A stretch of DNA of 64,000 nt from Taenia hydatigena (taxonomy: Eukaryota > Platyhelminthes > Cestoda > Cyclophyllidea > Taeniidae), in assembly GCA_036345935.2 (NCBI GenBank), contig JADWOT020001264.1, positions 1 through 64,000 on the forward strand, given 5' to 3'. The notes beneath the pieces were generated by a model. That model was not told the origin of the DNA, ran no database searches, and worked only from the letters and a program-made list of their open reading frames with translations. Position numbers and translations under genes: made by a program. Below are positions 11,522 through 25,149 of this stretch, piece by piece (the stretch's first letter is position 1; the number at the start of each line of letters is the position of its first letter).

Positions 11522-14500
11522 GACCGTCTACTGCAGTAAAGAAAGGCTATTGATCCACGGGAGTAGACGTCGTACTTTACTACTCGAGATGCATTATAGT
11601 TCTGCGGATTGGTCTTAGGCGAATATCACGCCATTGAAATAGCTGAAATTTAGTACCACAAGAGTGAATCCATATTTTGTGACACCACAGAGTTTCCAAA
11701 TTACACGCTTAATCGACAAAACAATAGAGTAGTAAGGTACTAAAATCTTAATTTACCTCGTATCGCGGTGACTTAAAATAATACTAGGGCAAGTGATGTC
11801 TCAGACAGCAACCATAGTAGAGAGGTATTAAAGTAAAAATCACAAAGTTATCTGTGAGTTAATTGCTCTCATCTCTTTTACTCCCATTTCCATAAATGTC
11901 TGTAAAAAAGGAACCCATAAGCTGTTTGATTATTTACCTCCTTACAGTCAATCTCGACGATGATTTATGACTTTGTCATACAAAGTAAAAGTCGACAGCA
12001 AAGGAAACGCTTTGTCTTTCTACTTAGACGTGTAATTTTGAACTCTGAAAGATGTGGTTTCGCATTGCTTCTATTTATGGCCCTAAAAATACCCACACTG
12101 GCCTTCTAATTGTATCCAAACTAACTATGGCTCATTGGATGCATAAATGTGGGCCGCAGTTGTGGTCTGAATGTGCAAAGTGCCAGCCTCATTGTCAAGG
12201 TTCCGATTATTTTTAGACTGTCTTATTTTCACTAAGATGTTTAAATTATATTTATTGCTACACGAACTTGTCATCCAATCAGGTGAGTTTTGCTTGCTCA
12301 TATTAATCATGTAAAGAGGGCATTGCAAAGGCTAGTTTTAGAACTTTTGACGTTTAAATCTTTAGGCACTTGTTATTTGCATGGTGTGCCAGCTTTGGCG
12401 AAGGCTAAACACCATACTAATCTCTTCACTAATCTGATTCCCATGTACTCCTGCAGTGAGTGCGCAGTATAAAGCCAAGAAGACAAGACTTTTGTCCACT
12501 ATAAAAGCGCTATGTTGGCTTCAGTAATGAAAACGTGCCCATTTATCACTGCTTCACTGAAAATGCAATCAAGCGCAATCGCATAAATGCTCATAAAACC
12601 GAGCAAATTTCTCCAAAAATGAACTCACCAAGTGGATTCAGCAACAGGATTCCTGGTAACAAGAACGATAACTCGACTACTGACTACAAATGTGCTCAAC
12701 CTCACGTTTGCAGTGGAATCCATGTTTGTGCTAGTTCTGGTGTATATGCGTGCATAGACATTGTGTAGTCGAGTTTGAACTGGCTCTTCAAATTCCTTAC
12801 AACTCAACTTGTTACTACTCTCACTGGGCGTTGGCAGGAGGGAGGATCTTGTTTATTGCGACCTTATAGCCTGGTTTAAAAGGGCCAGATGGACCTCAAA
12901 ATCGAGACTTAATGCCAATAATTTCAATATAAATCATGGTGAGGGCATGCTTCATGCAACATGAAGGAGTACGAAAATGGAATCGCCACGAAAGTAAATG
13001 CACGTTAGGATTCAACTAGGGGAGATGCGAATGCCTTCCCTTTAGAAATTGACCTTACCTATAGGAATCGTCCTGTTGGAGAGTACCGAGTGACAGTCGA
13101 TTGGACAGCACATGACCGCATCGGACAAGATAGAGTAATGAATCACGTTAAATTAGCCTTCAATTAGCGATAAAATATTTAATACTGGCTAGCAAAAACA
13201 CGCTTTACACAAATTGTAGCAGAGTATCAGTTGACGATGAGATCATTGGCCCTAATCGCCAGTCATGCTGTAACAGGAAATGAGATGTGGCGGTAAAGGT
13301 AATGCTGAGTAGTGTAATGTTAGAAGCAAAATGCAGAGATCGAGAAGTCTATTGTTCGGCGTCCGCAAATTAGTGAGGTGGTTATGGTAGCAACGAAACG
13401 AGTTGTGTCATTTCTGCACTCCATTAGCTAGTTGTGTGTGCGGGTTCCCTTCGCTCTGCCAGAGAATTTGCATTTTTCATCTGGCATCACACTCACATTG
13501 GTTGCTATTACGCAACACGAAACCACAACGTTTGCCTTTACTTTAGCTTCCGTGATTGCGCATGTGTCAGTAATGGTGCAAAGAATAAACGTGCTTTTAC
13601 ATCCACTCCATATAAATGGCATTACTACCTCGCAAGAAAATTTCCCACCTAGTATTAATCATGGTGCAAATCGTGCCTGATTGCAAGCAACCGAAAGACT
13701 TTACAAGCACTACACTTATGTGACCTTTTCAAAGGCTACAATTCAATCGTCAAACGATTTCACTTTATGCAAGGAATGCATATTGGCATGAATATAATCA
13801 TTTCTTCCACGGTTTGATCAGTTGGCTTGATTCTTGATATTTACTTGAACAAGTCCTGAGCATAAAATCTTAGGGAATTTCCTCTAAGATGATAAAACAC
13901 TCTTGGTGAAGTGCACCTTGATTTCCATGCCATCATAAATGAGATGATAGGCGTGTTTTTTTGTGACACAGGTTACCTTTCTGTTTAATAAAGCGCGCAT
14001 AAGCAGCCTTATAATTATTACTTTTGTACATTTTCATTTACCTAACATGCACTAAGGTTTGTCAAAAAAATTGCAGGCTTGGAGATAGTTGCACTTTACT
14101 AATATCTTGAGAATTGGGACACTAAAGGCGGTTGGAAGAATTAAAAAAAATAACTATGCGCAGTATTCCCAACAAACGTTTAGCAGCTAAGGAAGCCCGT
14201 TTAAATACTTTGCGAAGAAGGTAATCATCAGAACTGTTTGTTATCCTTCCCTACCAGACACAGGCCGGCGCATAATGCAAAACGTACCAATAGCAGCAAC
14301 TGCCATTAGAAGTAACAAGCTTGCACTAGCCATATCCATTTCTTAATATGTTTAATACCTATCGTGCGTGCGATCATGCAAGTGTTAAAGACCAGTGCCA
14401 GGACATAGTGAAGAGCATCGCTCGGAGCTCGCAGAAATATTATTAAGGCAATGTGGGAAATAAAACACTAGATTTTCTCACGCATCATTTTATCAACAGG

Positions 14501-17476
14501 ATAGAGTGTAAGGAAATTCACATTGTTGGACGACAGTAAGAATAACTGTGACTTGTCCTATAAGGGAGGAGAAAAGGGAACAAAATGGCGCATTTCTCTT
14601 GCACAATTGTGGTCGTACTTGGTTGATCCTCGGAATGTGAACACGACAAGGGGTATGCAGACCGTCATATGCGAACCGTTTGTGGCGACTTGGTGTGAGG
14701 GCGTACTCGAATAAGAAAGATCTGCTGCACAAAATATGGAAGGACAGTAGTTTCTGGTTTCTGTTTACTTATTGTTTATTGCGCACTGCGAGTGGAATAA
14801 GTGACGTATAAATGAATAGACTAGTAGTCTTTGATACTTATCCTCATCTCTTAAGCTCATGCGCATGGTGGACAACTGTTTGCCTAGCCTCCTCGGTGTT
14901 CTAAGTCAAGCTAAGTGCAGGTCATTCGGTTGTAACATTCCTAACGCATTAATGTTGATTGGTATATAAGATCAGTGGTGGCATAATAGGCAATATGCTA
15001 TCCTAACTGAAAAACAGAGACAATATTAATGGAATGCATCGAAAGCTAAATGCTACATAATAGTATGCAAACTTTATAGACCGCTTTTAAATGCGGCAAG
15101 TACTTTAGCCTTTTGCAGTGATAATCCATTTTTCCCTTTGCGTAAACTCGCAGACCGCAATCACCTCAAAAGCCGCAAGTCGTTTGATTTATCCTTCTCT
15201 AGGTTGGCCCATGCAATCTAAGCATATATTCTTATGCGAAATCCACTTATTAGATATTAGACAGAAAGAACGAAAAAGATAAAATGGCCAGCTTTGTGTT
15301 CGTTTGAAACACGAATCTTCATCGGGAGTCGATGACCCTCTGTTTCTTCCCGAGACTCGTGTACAATGAACACTTCATTCCTGCATGCGCTGATGTACCA
15401 GAAGAAGGCTATTCGAATTCGAATTTATTGAGTGAAAGCATAAATAAGTGACAATAATCTTAACGGAATTATTGACCTATGGAGGAAATAATAAAAACGC
15501 GTTTGTTTTAACATTAAATAGTGCGCATTTATGCAAGGAGTCAACTTCTTCGCCTAGTAGGCAATGCATGCACCCAACAGTTTGTCTATTCAGACGCATC
15601 CCTCGCATTGATCACTTCCAACCAATTCTCTACTAGAAAAGGCGACCCAATTATGAATGGTAGATCCATCAGAGGAACTAATGAAAGCCAAATCCATCCA
15701 TGCTGCACCAGGCCCGACTAAGTTTCATTTTGAACTTGGACGTGATGTTTCCTCGAGTTAGCTATCTCACTACATTCCTTCTCTTGAAAAGTACATGCTA
15801 CTTATCAGAGCCAGACTCCTGGAGCCCCTTTGCGCTTCAATTTGACAGCAGACTCAGCCAGTTCCGACATTGATTTGTGCCGAGATATTGGGCAGACTGG
15901 GGATCAGGTGGGTGGGTTTGTCGAATTTAATCCCATAGGAGCTTTAATAGTTGATTGAATGATCAACTTTCTTGGTGTGCCTAACAAATTGTGCATTTTA
16001 CTAGGGCTTCTAGGAGTTTAATCTGAAGTCGTTAATAACTAAGTGCTTGTGGATGAATTATTTTAATAGTAGTGCTGTGCATGCGTTGGGGTTGTACTCG
16101 ATGTCAAAGATGAAAACAGGCGTGTGCGTCATGCCACTTAATTAACGTGGACAAAAAAATCAAACGCTGCTTAAAAAAGCTTTGAAAGGGCATTTTAGAT
16201 GCCAGTGATCCCATATTGGCCGATTTAATCCGCGTGGTGTATTATCACTTCATAAATATTTTATGCAGCAGTTGGTCGCAGATATAGAACACTAAACAAA
16301 CGCCTCCGCAAGGTAAGCATGGGCATCGAAGTACTTCACTATAACGCGTCGAAGTTTTAGCCCTAACTGCAAGGCTGGAGCATCTTCCTTACTCTCGACC
16401 TTCACCGACCCCCGTTTTTGAGGTCATTATCGGCAGTGACTGCTACTGTAGGTCAATTAGCAGTCAGATAGTTTATGGGACAGTTTTCGCTCTCTTACCG
16501 TTTGCAAGAGTGGCTGGAGAAAACTGCTTGTTTTTTTTTAGGGTAAGGTAGTGATAAATAAGTTACAATAACATACTTGCTGACCTGGTAGCAACAGTCA
16601 ATAAAGTGGATAGCGAATAATATTGATCTAAATCCATAAAGTGCAGAGGCTGTAAAGTGAGTTATAATAACATTTAAACGGATCAGTTAAAAGAGAAACG
16701 GGATGAACATATTAGCTAGGGATATACATTCAAATCATATGCAACTGATGTCATTTAATAAAATGCGACTTTGCAATTGATACGATTGACACACGAAATG
16801 CAACAGCTTACTTACGGAATAAAAAATTGTGATAATCCTTGCATACACACATCCTATAATATTAGGTCTCAGTATTTGCGCTACACCTATTCATTTTATC
16901 AGGATTCGTAACGGCCTTGTCAAGTTAAACACTTTTGATAATAAAGGGGTGAAATGGAAAAGTGCATGTTAGTAATTATGTAAAAAGGATATCAACATCT
17001 TAACGCGTGAGTATCAGCTGTCTTGTTCCACACTCTTGTCGCAATGCCCTTTCTTTATCCTGCCAAGACTAGATTAACCATTACCTAGATGCCACTTAGC
17101 TTGAAGTAGTGATATACGTATCACAAATTTTGACTCCAAGCCATTAATTTTCGGGCTCCGAAGCCGGTAAACTGGGCTTCTCTAACAAATATTTGCCGAT
17201 GTCATGCAGATGTCACGTACTGCATGTTGGTTGGTTAAGTACACAAAACTTTAAAAATGAAGACCTGGCTTAATTAGTTTAGTGACGACTCGCCCTCTTT
17301 TAACTTGACTGATTCTTGGTTATTCAATTTATACCCGTTTTTCCTTTGTTACTCACTAATACGCTTCTCAACACCTGGTCTGTTTCAACATCTGTATTTA
17401 TGCTTACAGAGTTCTCATCCAGTAACTCTACATTGTTGACACTTCTAAAGAGTCTTCCTTCTCTGCCTTCTGAATA

Positions 17477-17664
17477 ATGTTTATTGCTCAATCCTGTGAT
17501 TCAACTTTAAGAGCCAGTAGATGGCCAATTTGCATGCACATAGAGCAGTGCTCATTCGTCTCTTGTTTGCTCATTATTACCCATGGCTATCATGGCAACG
17601 GAGGAAAGCCAACTGTCTTGATAATTGCGACAGGCTTCGATAGATTTTCTTGCGAGGTTCCATT
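17477..17664 (+). CDS. Weak caspase-like open frame
   Basis: An open frame contains CSFVSCLLIITHGYHG, then VLIIATGF, then a Cys and a Pro-Leu before a possible donor (GGTATTG/GTAAAT at about 17671). This resembles the p20 stretch of caspases, where F-V-x-x-L-L leads to the catalytic His of S/T-H-G and then to a conserved phenylalanine and C-P-x-L-x-G. Two extra residues sit before the HG, the following G-x-D-G turn is not conserved, and no acceptor or catalytic-cysteine exon was found. It may be chance or a decayed exon. Confidence 0.17.
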
Positions 17665-18278
17665 GGGTATTGGTAAATGATTGTGTAAGGTGACATTGTA
17701 CAGTCTCAAATATGAGATAGACCTTAGTACACCATCTTTTTAAAAAAAAAGGTTTGTCATCTTCTACAGATCTTTTTTCTCTACGCTGTAGTCACTCTGC
17801 CATGTAATCACTCAAAGTTTCCTAATGTTTGAGTTAAAATACCATTCTCACGTATAACAATGACTAGGATGTAAAATCAGAAGTCATGATCGAATTCTCC
17901 ACTTATATTGACGGCATGTCAACTCGTTAAATAAATAGCTAAGTGTACGTCCATAAGGATAAGTTAATGCAGCTCGTTGGATTGCGCTAAAACACCGAAG
18001 AATGAATGTTTACTTACAACCTTATAAGTACCCAAAGATGCAATGCGATTCAAATGCCAATAATCTGTGAATTCATGCTCAACCATGCAGCTGCCTATAT
18101 CTGTCGATGCGATGCATGCCTTATCATATCATCCAGGTAATGTTCATCTAAGCTCAGATTGTCGCATCCGCCCATATCGCACAGTAAATACTCACGCCTT
18201 ATTAGGCCAACAAATGCACTTAAGTAATAAAAAATAACCATCAAGCTCACTAAAGACTTACAAGTCTTGTTAGCGCAG

Positions 18279-19227
18279 TTAAGCTTGATCGCAATTAGCC
18301 AAGTATTTCATGCCAGAGGCCTTCAAAGCAGAAGAATGCAAAGCGTTGCAAAAAGTAATCACTGTGAAAAATCACCCTATAGATGAAACAATACCTACCG
18401 AAATCGTGTGAACCCATGTGATCTTGCAACGCCTCTAGAGTCACACACGCTTGGCGACACATTGGACAGTAGAGATGCATTCCCAAATTATTCATTATCT
18501 CGACTGCACTGGAGTTCACTAAAGCATTGATTTAGGAATAGTTTGTATGAGACATCAAATGTATTGCCAAGGAACAGAGCATTGTCTAGAATGAGTCGGA
18601 AATTAGCAGAGGCAAACTCACGCATGTGTTCTCTGATATGATGACGGAAGAGCAAATCGAAGTTGGCAAACGGGACAAAACATACACAGCACACATTGTG
18701 ACCGGAATCTATTTTTGCAGATTAAGATTGCCTGCGTTACTTTTAACATGTGACGGCATAAAAAGGAGCAATAGGTAGTTGTAGAATTATCTTCTTACCT
18801 CTTTGATGTCGCAAGAGTACCTGAAAAGTGTGGTGAAGCGTTCGGCACACCGGACAAAGCAGGTTAGGCAATCCTGAAACAGAAAAATAGATGTAAAATG
18901 AGATGCTGAAGCACTGCTGCGAATCGACGAGATTGGTAACTTTCTGCGCAAGTCTTTATCATTCTTCTTAAGCCAAGTGTTATTGGATTCAAAGCGCTTT
19001 ATCGATTCATGAGCTGACACATTATTACTATGCACTAGAGGTGTAAACATACATAAGGGCACACTTATGCATATTTGTGGATTCATATGCGCATTAATGC
19101 AAGTGAAAGTAGAAGTTTATTATAAAATCAAAAACTGCCTACTGCGATGCGCGAGTTCAAAGTGTCCTAGGTATAAGATGAGGCCTTCGAATGGTTCCAT
19201 GCACAGGTTGCAAACGTGAATATCCAT
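18279..19227 (-). CDS. Four-finger C2H2 zinc-finger protein, five exons
   Basis: My gene model on the minus strand joins exons 19227-19143, 18873-18799, 18708-18622, 18518-18399 and 18361-18279 (stop TAA at 18281-18279). All four introns start GT and end AG. The spliced frame is 447 bases plus stop, giving 149 residues. It carries four C2H2 fingers: CNLC with a 12-residue spacer and H-x4-H; CPVC with x12 and H-x5-H; CCVC with x12 and H-x4-H; CPMC with x12 and H-x3-H. Fingers are therefore likely to bind zinc and probably DNA or RNA in the nucleus. Every intron interrupts in phase 1, and the three middle exons (75, 87 and 120 bases) are multiples of three. The last intron is only 37 bases. The start ATG at 19227-19225 has G at -3 and G at +4; the upstream frame is closed by TAA. 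A possible acceptor lies about 45 bases upstream of this ATG. The short tail after finger four has no recognised domain. Family and target are unknown. Confidence 0.82.
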
Positions 19228-19229
19228 TT

Positions 19230-22200
19230 CGGTGGAGAGCGATACAAAATGCGTCGAATTTTACCACTGAAATTACGGTGAATTGAGTGAGTAGGCAAGG
19301 CGACTTCCTGGATCTGTCCTCAACTTTAAATGAGATTAAAGCGGAGGTGAGCAATCGTCAAGCGTTTAGTTATAATTATAGGCGACTAAAAGACTTATTT
19401 TAATTTCATTGCACCTTACCTACTTATCCGTCCTGCTTCGTAATGATGGGGTGTTTTCTAGGTTTAACTTATTAACAGTGGATAAGTTGTTTGCTGAGTA
19501 TGTTGTAAAGCTTTGTTTTAGCATGATTAAATCGATTTTCATCGCAATCTTGACAGCAAGGAAAAAAACCGTTTTAATAATCCAAAAATTATGAAGATGA
19601 AGCACAAACTTCTAAGCTGCGACAGCAAGTAACCAAAAACTTGCTTTTTGGAAAGTGTGTTTGACCCTCCTCCTTGCTTTTAAATCAGTAGTTCTTCCCG
19701 GCATAGTGCTGTGTCATCAACGAGCGCAATGTGATGCACGGGAGTCTAGAATCCTTAACGGGCTAAGACAGCCCATCTCAGGCTTAGCAAAAGTAGAGTT
19801 CATGAGCCATCTAATTGCTTACATCTTCATTGCGTTAAATTCATAATTGATGGCAGTCTTTGACTTAGTTGTAAAAATAAGAAGAAATAGAACAGTAGCG
19901 TTGTGTATTACGTCTGTGATGACGAGTTTAAAGAAGAAAAATTGGTTAATATCAGTTGTAAAAAACTCCGGTCCTTGATCTAGTTATATGTGACTGTTCT
20001 CTTGCCATTATTTGAATTCATCCAATTTCCTTGTTTGCTCTGGTAACGTGAGCAACTACAGCGCTTAAGCCCGCTTGACAATATTCTCCTCTAAATCAAT
20101 AGCACTTCATTATGGGGCATAAAATGAAAAACCTGCATGTCTGATGTAATTCTGTAGTCATTTGTTGAGTGATTTGTGCAAACTATTACTTGCAATGTCA
20201 TGAGTAACTTACCTTCAAAATGCCTAATTGTTGCTAATGAGCCCTAAACAATCATATGCTTGCGCTGAATCCATGGAAAATGTGTAGCATATCCCACAAC
20301 CATGCCAGTTGTCATCAATCTTCAAGCACTCATTTCAAATGATCAGTGAGCAAAATGCAGTCAAGCCTGTATGGAGTCTTTAGCGTCGCATCAGGTGACT
20401 TTGGCACTGCTTTCGTTTTGATTTACTCCAAAGACAATTTTTGGATGCTATTCGAATGATTCTCACTCAATCGCTCGCCTCCAGGCTGACGTTAAATTTA
20501 CCCAATTTTCCCGGACATACAATCATATAGTGGTAGCATCCTTGAGCCGTAAGAGACGTCAGGTCACTGAAAACTTCCTTATAGCTACGAAGACTCTATT
20601 CATTAGAAATCAGTGGCAGAATGTCATACTGTGGGCAATGTGCCTGTGATTTAGAAGGGATTCTTCATCTCACCCTGACAATTATGTCAACTGCACTGCA
20701 GGTCGAGCGAATCCCTTAACTCAAATGTTACACGTCAAGGTATCTAAAACCGCTAATCCGTGAGTAATCTTACTTATATTGTCTTGTGTAACTAATGTCT
20801 ATCAAATTTGTTACCTTTACTATTTTAAAGGCATATGGCACCGAATTTCTTAGAAACTCCAAGATGGTTGTTGTACGTGTTTGGAGGTATGTGATTTGCT
20901 TTGTGCTAGTTGATGGGGTTCGGGATAGGTTGTTTTATTTAACGTTGGTTTTCCTCATTCAACTGCAGCATATGGTCTTCAAAATAGAAGTATAATATCC
21001 ACAATGCTGTCTCTATCTTAATCAGCAGCGAAGATAATAGTAAGCGTAGATGATTGGTCACTCGTCATTTGCCAGAATACAAGCAGGGTCGTAAGTGTTA
21101 GTGGTTTTTGTACAACTCAGCAAATAATGTGACAAGTCGAATGAAGTCTTTTGATATCATGGATATTTGAGGCCAATATTGACACTGGTGGTTTTATGCA
21201 GGCATAAAAAGCAGTTTGGTCTTTGTTGTTGCTCACTGCAGAGTGCGCGCCTGCACGACATAACTCTAAAATTTCCCGTGAATAAAATTAAAAGATGAGT
21301 GACTTAACCTTTTTATTCATCTATTTATTCTGCTGCTTCACTCGATTGTGAGCACAGCGAGACTAAACATGTATGGTAGCAAAGTGTCGCAGAAGGAATT
21401 GCCAGTCTTGCTTCTACCTTTAATATAAAAGTTGTGGCTACTAGATTCCATGAATGCTAGCTGAGCGTTCAAGAGGATACCGAAGGGCACCATTTGTGTT
21501 AACTTACAACAGAACTTTAAGCATTTCGGAATAATCTAGGAGTACTTTGTTAATGATGACTTCTCTGAAAGACCAAAGAAGAGAAAAAATAGATAGGCTC
21601 TGCTATCGACTGCTGACGCGCAAAAGCGTGGGCTGAAACACTGCTACCCTAATCGAACACAGTACCTGTACGAATAGAGTTAACTGACTACTCTATTCTT
21701 TGAAAGCAAAAAGGATGAAAAATTTACGTAGAAATTAGCGCAGTGACTTTAGTATTAAGGAGTTTCTAAATGGATGCCACTCCGTAAGCAATGCATCTTA
21801 TTTGGCTTAATGAGCACTCAACTGCACCTTCTGAGAAGACGTTTTTCAATGCTTACCAACTGCACTGCTCTGGTCATTAAATGGGAAGTCGTACATACTT
21901 GCAAACAGAGACCTGAGCAAACACACAATACCATGCACGTGCATTGTTGTTTGTTTTACAGAATGAATTACTAAAATTCACCCATTTGCATTTAAACGAG
22001 GAACATTATCGCCGTTCATTTGTCTCCAAGACATAAAACATCTGCCGTGTTGACATTAGAGTTCATATTGAGCATTTAATTAAATGACGTTAGATGACCA
22101 TGTTCATCACCGATCCTTCTATCCCCTGCTTCATCTGACTGCCTAGTCATCAGCCGATATTCCGCACATTCATCTTGAAATTGCTTCTGCTTCGCTCTTT

Positions 22201-24920
22201 AAGAACCGACCACGATTTCCACAAGAAACTCCACTAAGATTTGACACAGCTGATCATACGTGGTGGGTGTAAGTCGGTCCGGTCAATCCTACAAAATGAA
22301 TCCGGCCTACACTCGAGGCTCTGTGGGTTTTGCTGCTAATCATATCATACCGTATTTTAATAACTCAATTTGAAGGGACTTGTGAGATTTGCCTACTATG
22401 GCTTTCACTTAACTATTTTTGCTTCACATTCAGAAAGGCTCCGTGTTGTTAGCAAGAATAGCAATTTTCCTCCTGTGTAGCTATTGATCTTGTGTACCAG
22501 GCCGTAAAAATCTGCCAAAAATAATATGCCCCAACTGCAAAATATTCATCCACACCTACATCAGCAAATAAAATTTACGAAGTTTAACAGGTCAAAGAAT
22601 AAGCCTTTAAGGCTTAAGGGCTATCAAACTATCCATCACTTGAACACTCTTTTCACTCGCCATGCACTTCATGGTGCTTGCGCACTAAATGATAGGTAAT
22701 TTGAGATGAAAGTCTCACATATACGAATACTGGCTCACCCTTTACTACGCAGATAATATTTCTGGGTCAAGTTCGTCCTCTCATCAAGATCGCCGCAAAA
22801 GTTCCGCATGCGATGGTTTGTAGAGCCCATTACGTTTTGCATGTTTGGAATCAGAAATTACAGCCCCGAGTGGTGAAGGAAATGCTGCTTCTTCCTTGCC
22901 TTTATAAGTGTCAAGGAAAATCAAGGTAATGCACCTCAAACTGTTGCTAAATTAATTTGTAAGAGTACCTCACGCCCTTCTCTCCATGTTGCTATGGTAA
23001 TTATTCTTCAAGCTCAAATTGATGCCCTACAGCATTTCGTGGCACTAGTTCCCGACACCCACATGATCACATTTCCAATATGAAGTCAACATGTGGGTAG
23101 AATTAAAGGTGGCAGTTGCAGAACCGCTTCCTTTAGGGACAAATACTTCTATACGCATGAATGTTGCCCCATCTTGTGTGCAGTCAAAAGTAACTAATAA
23201 TTTTAGATCAATTATACTGAGCTGACATTCAATGCTGCTTAACTTTTGTTGCGAAAATGGTTTAAGGGATTACTAGATTGCAGCTTCCTCCGAATTCACA
23301 AGTTTTTACATGCCTTAGTATATGTTACGTAAAAGAACCTGTAAAAATGTGATAAGCTGCTTGGCGGAAAACTGTCAGCTTAACGTAGAGACCACCTCAT
23401 CGAATGAAGTTACAAAGGCCTAGCTGTATAAAATGGATTGATGGCTAGGCAACAAAAAAGCAAGTTTGCCTTTGGGCAGTTAATATGCTGCAGCTAGTAA
23501 AGTTATTTGATAGGCGTTGAAGAAGCATTTTCGTTTTGAGCATAATTAAAGAAGATGGGAAAAATTAGCAGGCGTTGCTTCTAAGAATGCGCTGTAACAC
23601 TTGAGAATGAGAAGTGAAGAGAGTTATAATTGGGAATGCTAATTCAAGATGGAACCTAAACGGCCATCCCATTAAGCAGTAGGTGGCGTATCATAGCCCG
23701 AAAATTCCTGCTCGTAATTGTCTAGTTCATTGCAGTGTGTTAGCCGGATCGACTCAGTAGCAATTCACTTGTAGGCGTCGATCATGATGGAGTTCAAGTT
23801 AAACACCACCTTCTAAGAGAGGCTTGCATTTGAAACACCTCGTCAATGTAGGCTACGAAACTCAACTTTATCCTCTGCTTCTATTCATCTTTCTACCTTC
23901 GCCCTTTATGTTTTCTTGGCGTACTTGCTCGCCACCCCTTCAAGATTTGTGGCAGCATCTAGCCATCAGTGACATGCTACACAAATCTCTCCAAAATCGT
24001 TTTTACATTCTCATTAACTCGCAGTCTTCTTCTCACCGTTTCTGACAAAGGCTCACGTCATGGCTGTTACAAATGCATCAGCCATATTACCTTTGGCCCG
24101 ATCATGGTGAAGAAATAGTGGGACGACAGCCAGCTTAAAGTTGTCTTCTTGCATAAGTTACCAAGCACTTTATTTTAATTAGCTTTAGCATCTTTTGATA
24201 TTTTACCAATGTCAGAATTACGTAAATTAGAATAAAAATTGTGAGGTAGAAACTTTTGGCTTGTAGCACATGGGTGACCCATTTGCCTGTTGTTTCGACC
24301 AGTTCATCTTCTTTTTAGAGGCAACAAACAATTGAACTCGGGCTAGGACCAATCAGCAATGAATCAATGTCTAGTCTGCAACTGTAACAAACATGTAGTG
24401 GGCGGCTTCAATCTGATAAATCAAGTGCTCAACTGCATGCAGACGTGACTAAAACGGTTACATTCAAACTGGCGTTTCCCAAAAAATTTGCTTTTGGTGA
24501 AGCCAACAACCCTGTTTTAAGATTAAACCATCGGTTATTATGCTGACCTATCTATATGACTATATTCGATGAAACAAAAGTCCTTCCCCTCATGCGATGC
24601 TTTCCTACGTGCCAAACAGTGAAACGAATACCCGCAAAATCTATAGAAATTCTAACTTTAGTAGTGATAACCGATCGCACGTACGGTCCCAAATCGTGTC
24701 GTAGCTATCAAGGTTGCACGTTAGTTTCGGTAAAATCAAAATTGGTAGCGTCAAGCTAGCTAGGTTGTAAGAGTTTGACCACCTCGTCAAAGTCGTGGCT
24801 GCAGAAGGGTTAAAATTCTTACCATTTTAATTACGTTTGCAATTACATCATTATTTTTGCGATTTATGATAGATTGTTTGCCAAAACTTCTCACGTATGT
24901 TCAATAACTCTATTCCCGCA
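19230..24920. other. No gene recognised
   Basis: AT-rich sequence with short open frames only. It includes the upstream region of the zinc-finger gene; no TATA box or CpG-rich segment is obvious. Confidence 0.45.
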
Positions 24921-24921
24921 G

Positions 24922-25111
24922 TTACACTATGTGGCGCACCTATTTGTCAGCCATAAGGAGTAACCTAGTAAAACCTGATGAAAGCATCTTAATGTGTCTT
25001 TTGACCTTAGCCTCAAGTCATGAGCCGATACAGTCCAAAACCGCTAAGTGCTTAATTATGATCGGTCTACAAGTAATTAACCATCCCCATTCCCTATCTG
25101 CCAATCTCCAT
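24922..25111 (+). CDS. Internal exon of an unidentified protein
   Basis: A strong acceptor (CTATTCCCGCAG) at 24921 and a strong donor (CCAT/GTAAGTATC) at 25111/25112 bound 190 bases that stay open in the frame starting with one leftover base. The peptide begins YTMWRTYLSAIRSN and contains LMCLLTLASSHEP and AKCLIMIGLQ. Alternating hydrophobic runs suggest alpha-helical ARM or HEAT-type repeats, but I do not recognise the family. The exon enters in phase 2 and leaves in phase 0. Neighbouring exons were not found: the element starting near 25150 lies immediately downstream, probably within the following intron. Confidence rests on splice signals and open frame only. Confidence 0.45.
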
Positions 25112-25149
25112 GTAAGTATCCATCCTGCCACCCTGACAATCCAATGAAG

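Larger units (their letters stand above)
7700..18270. other. Mostly unassigned
   Basis: Only the exon candidate at 10.1-10.3 kb, the SINE trace at 11.5 kb and the weak frame at 17.5 kb stand out. A cysteine-containing minus-strand frame near 9420-9316 (CSACHHSTFQATAAVVCS) ends at a possible donor but is unsupported otherwise. The remainder looks like intron or intergenic DNA. Confidence 0.45.
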
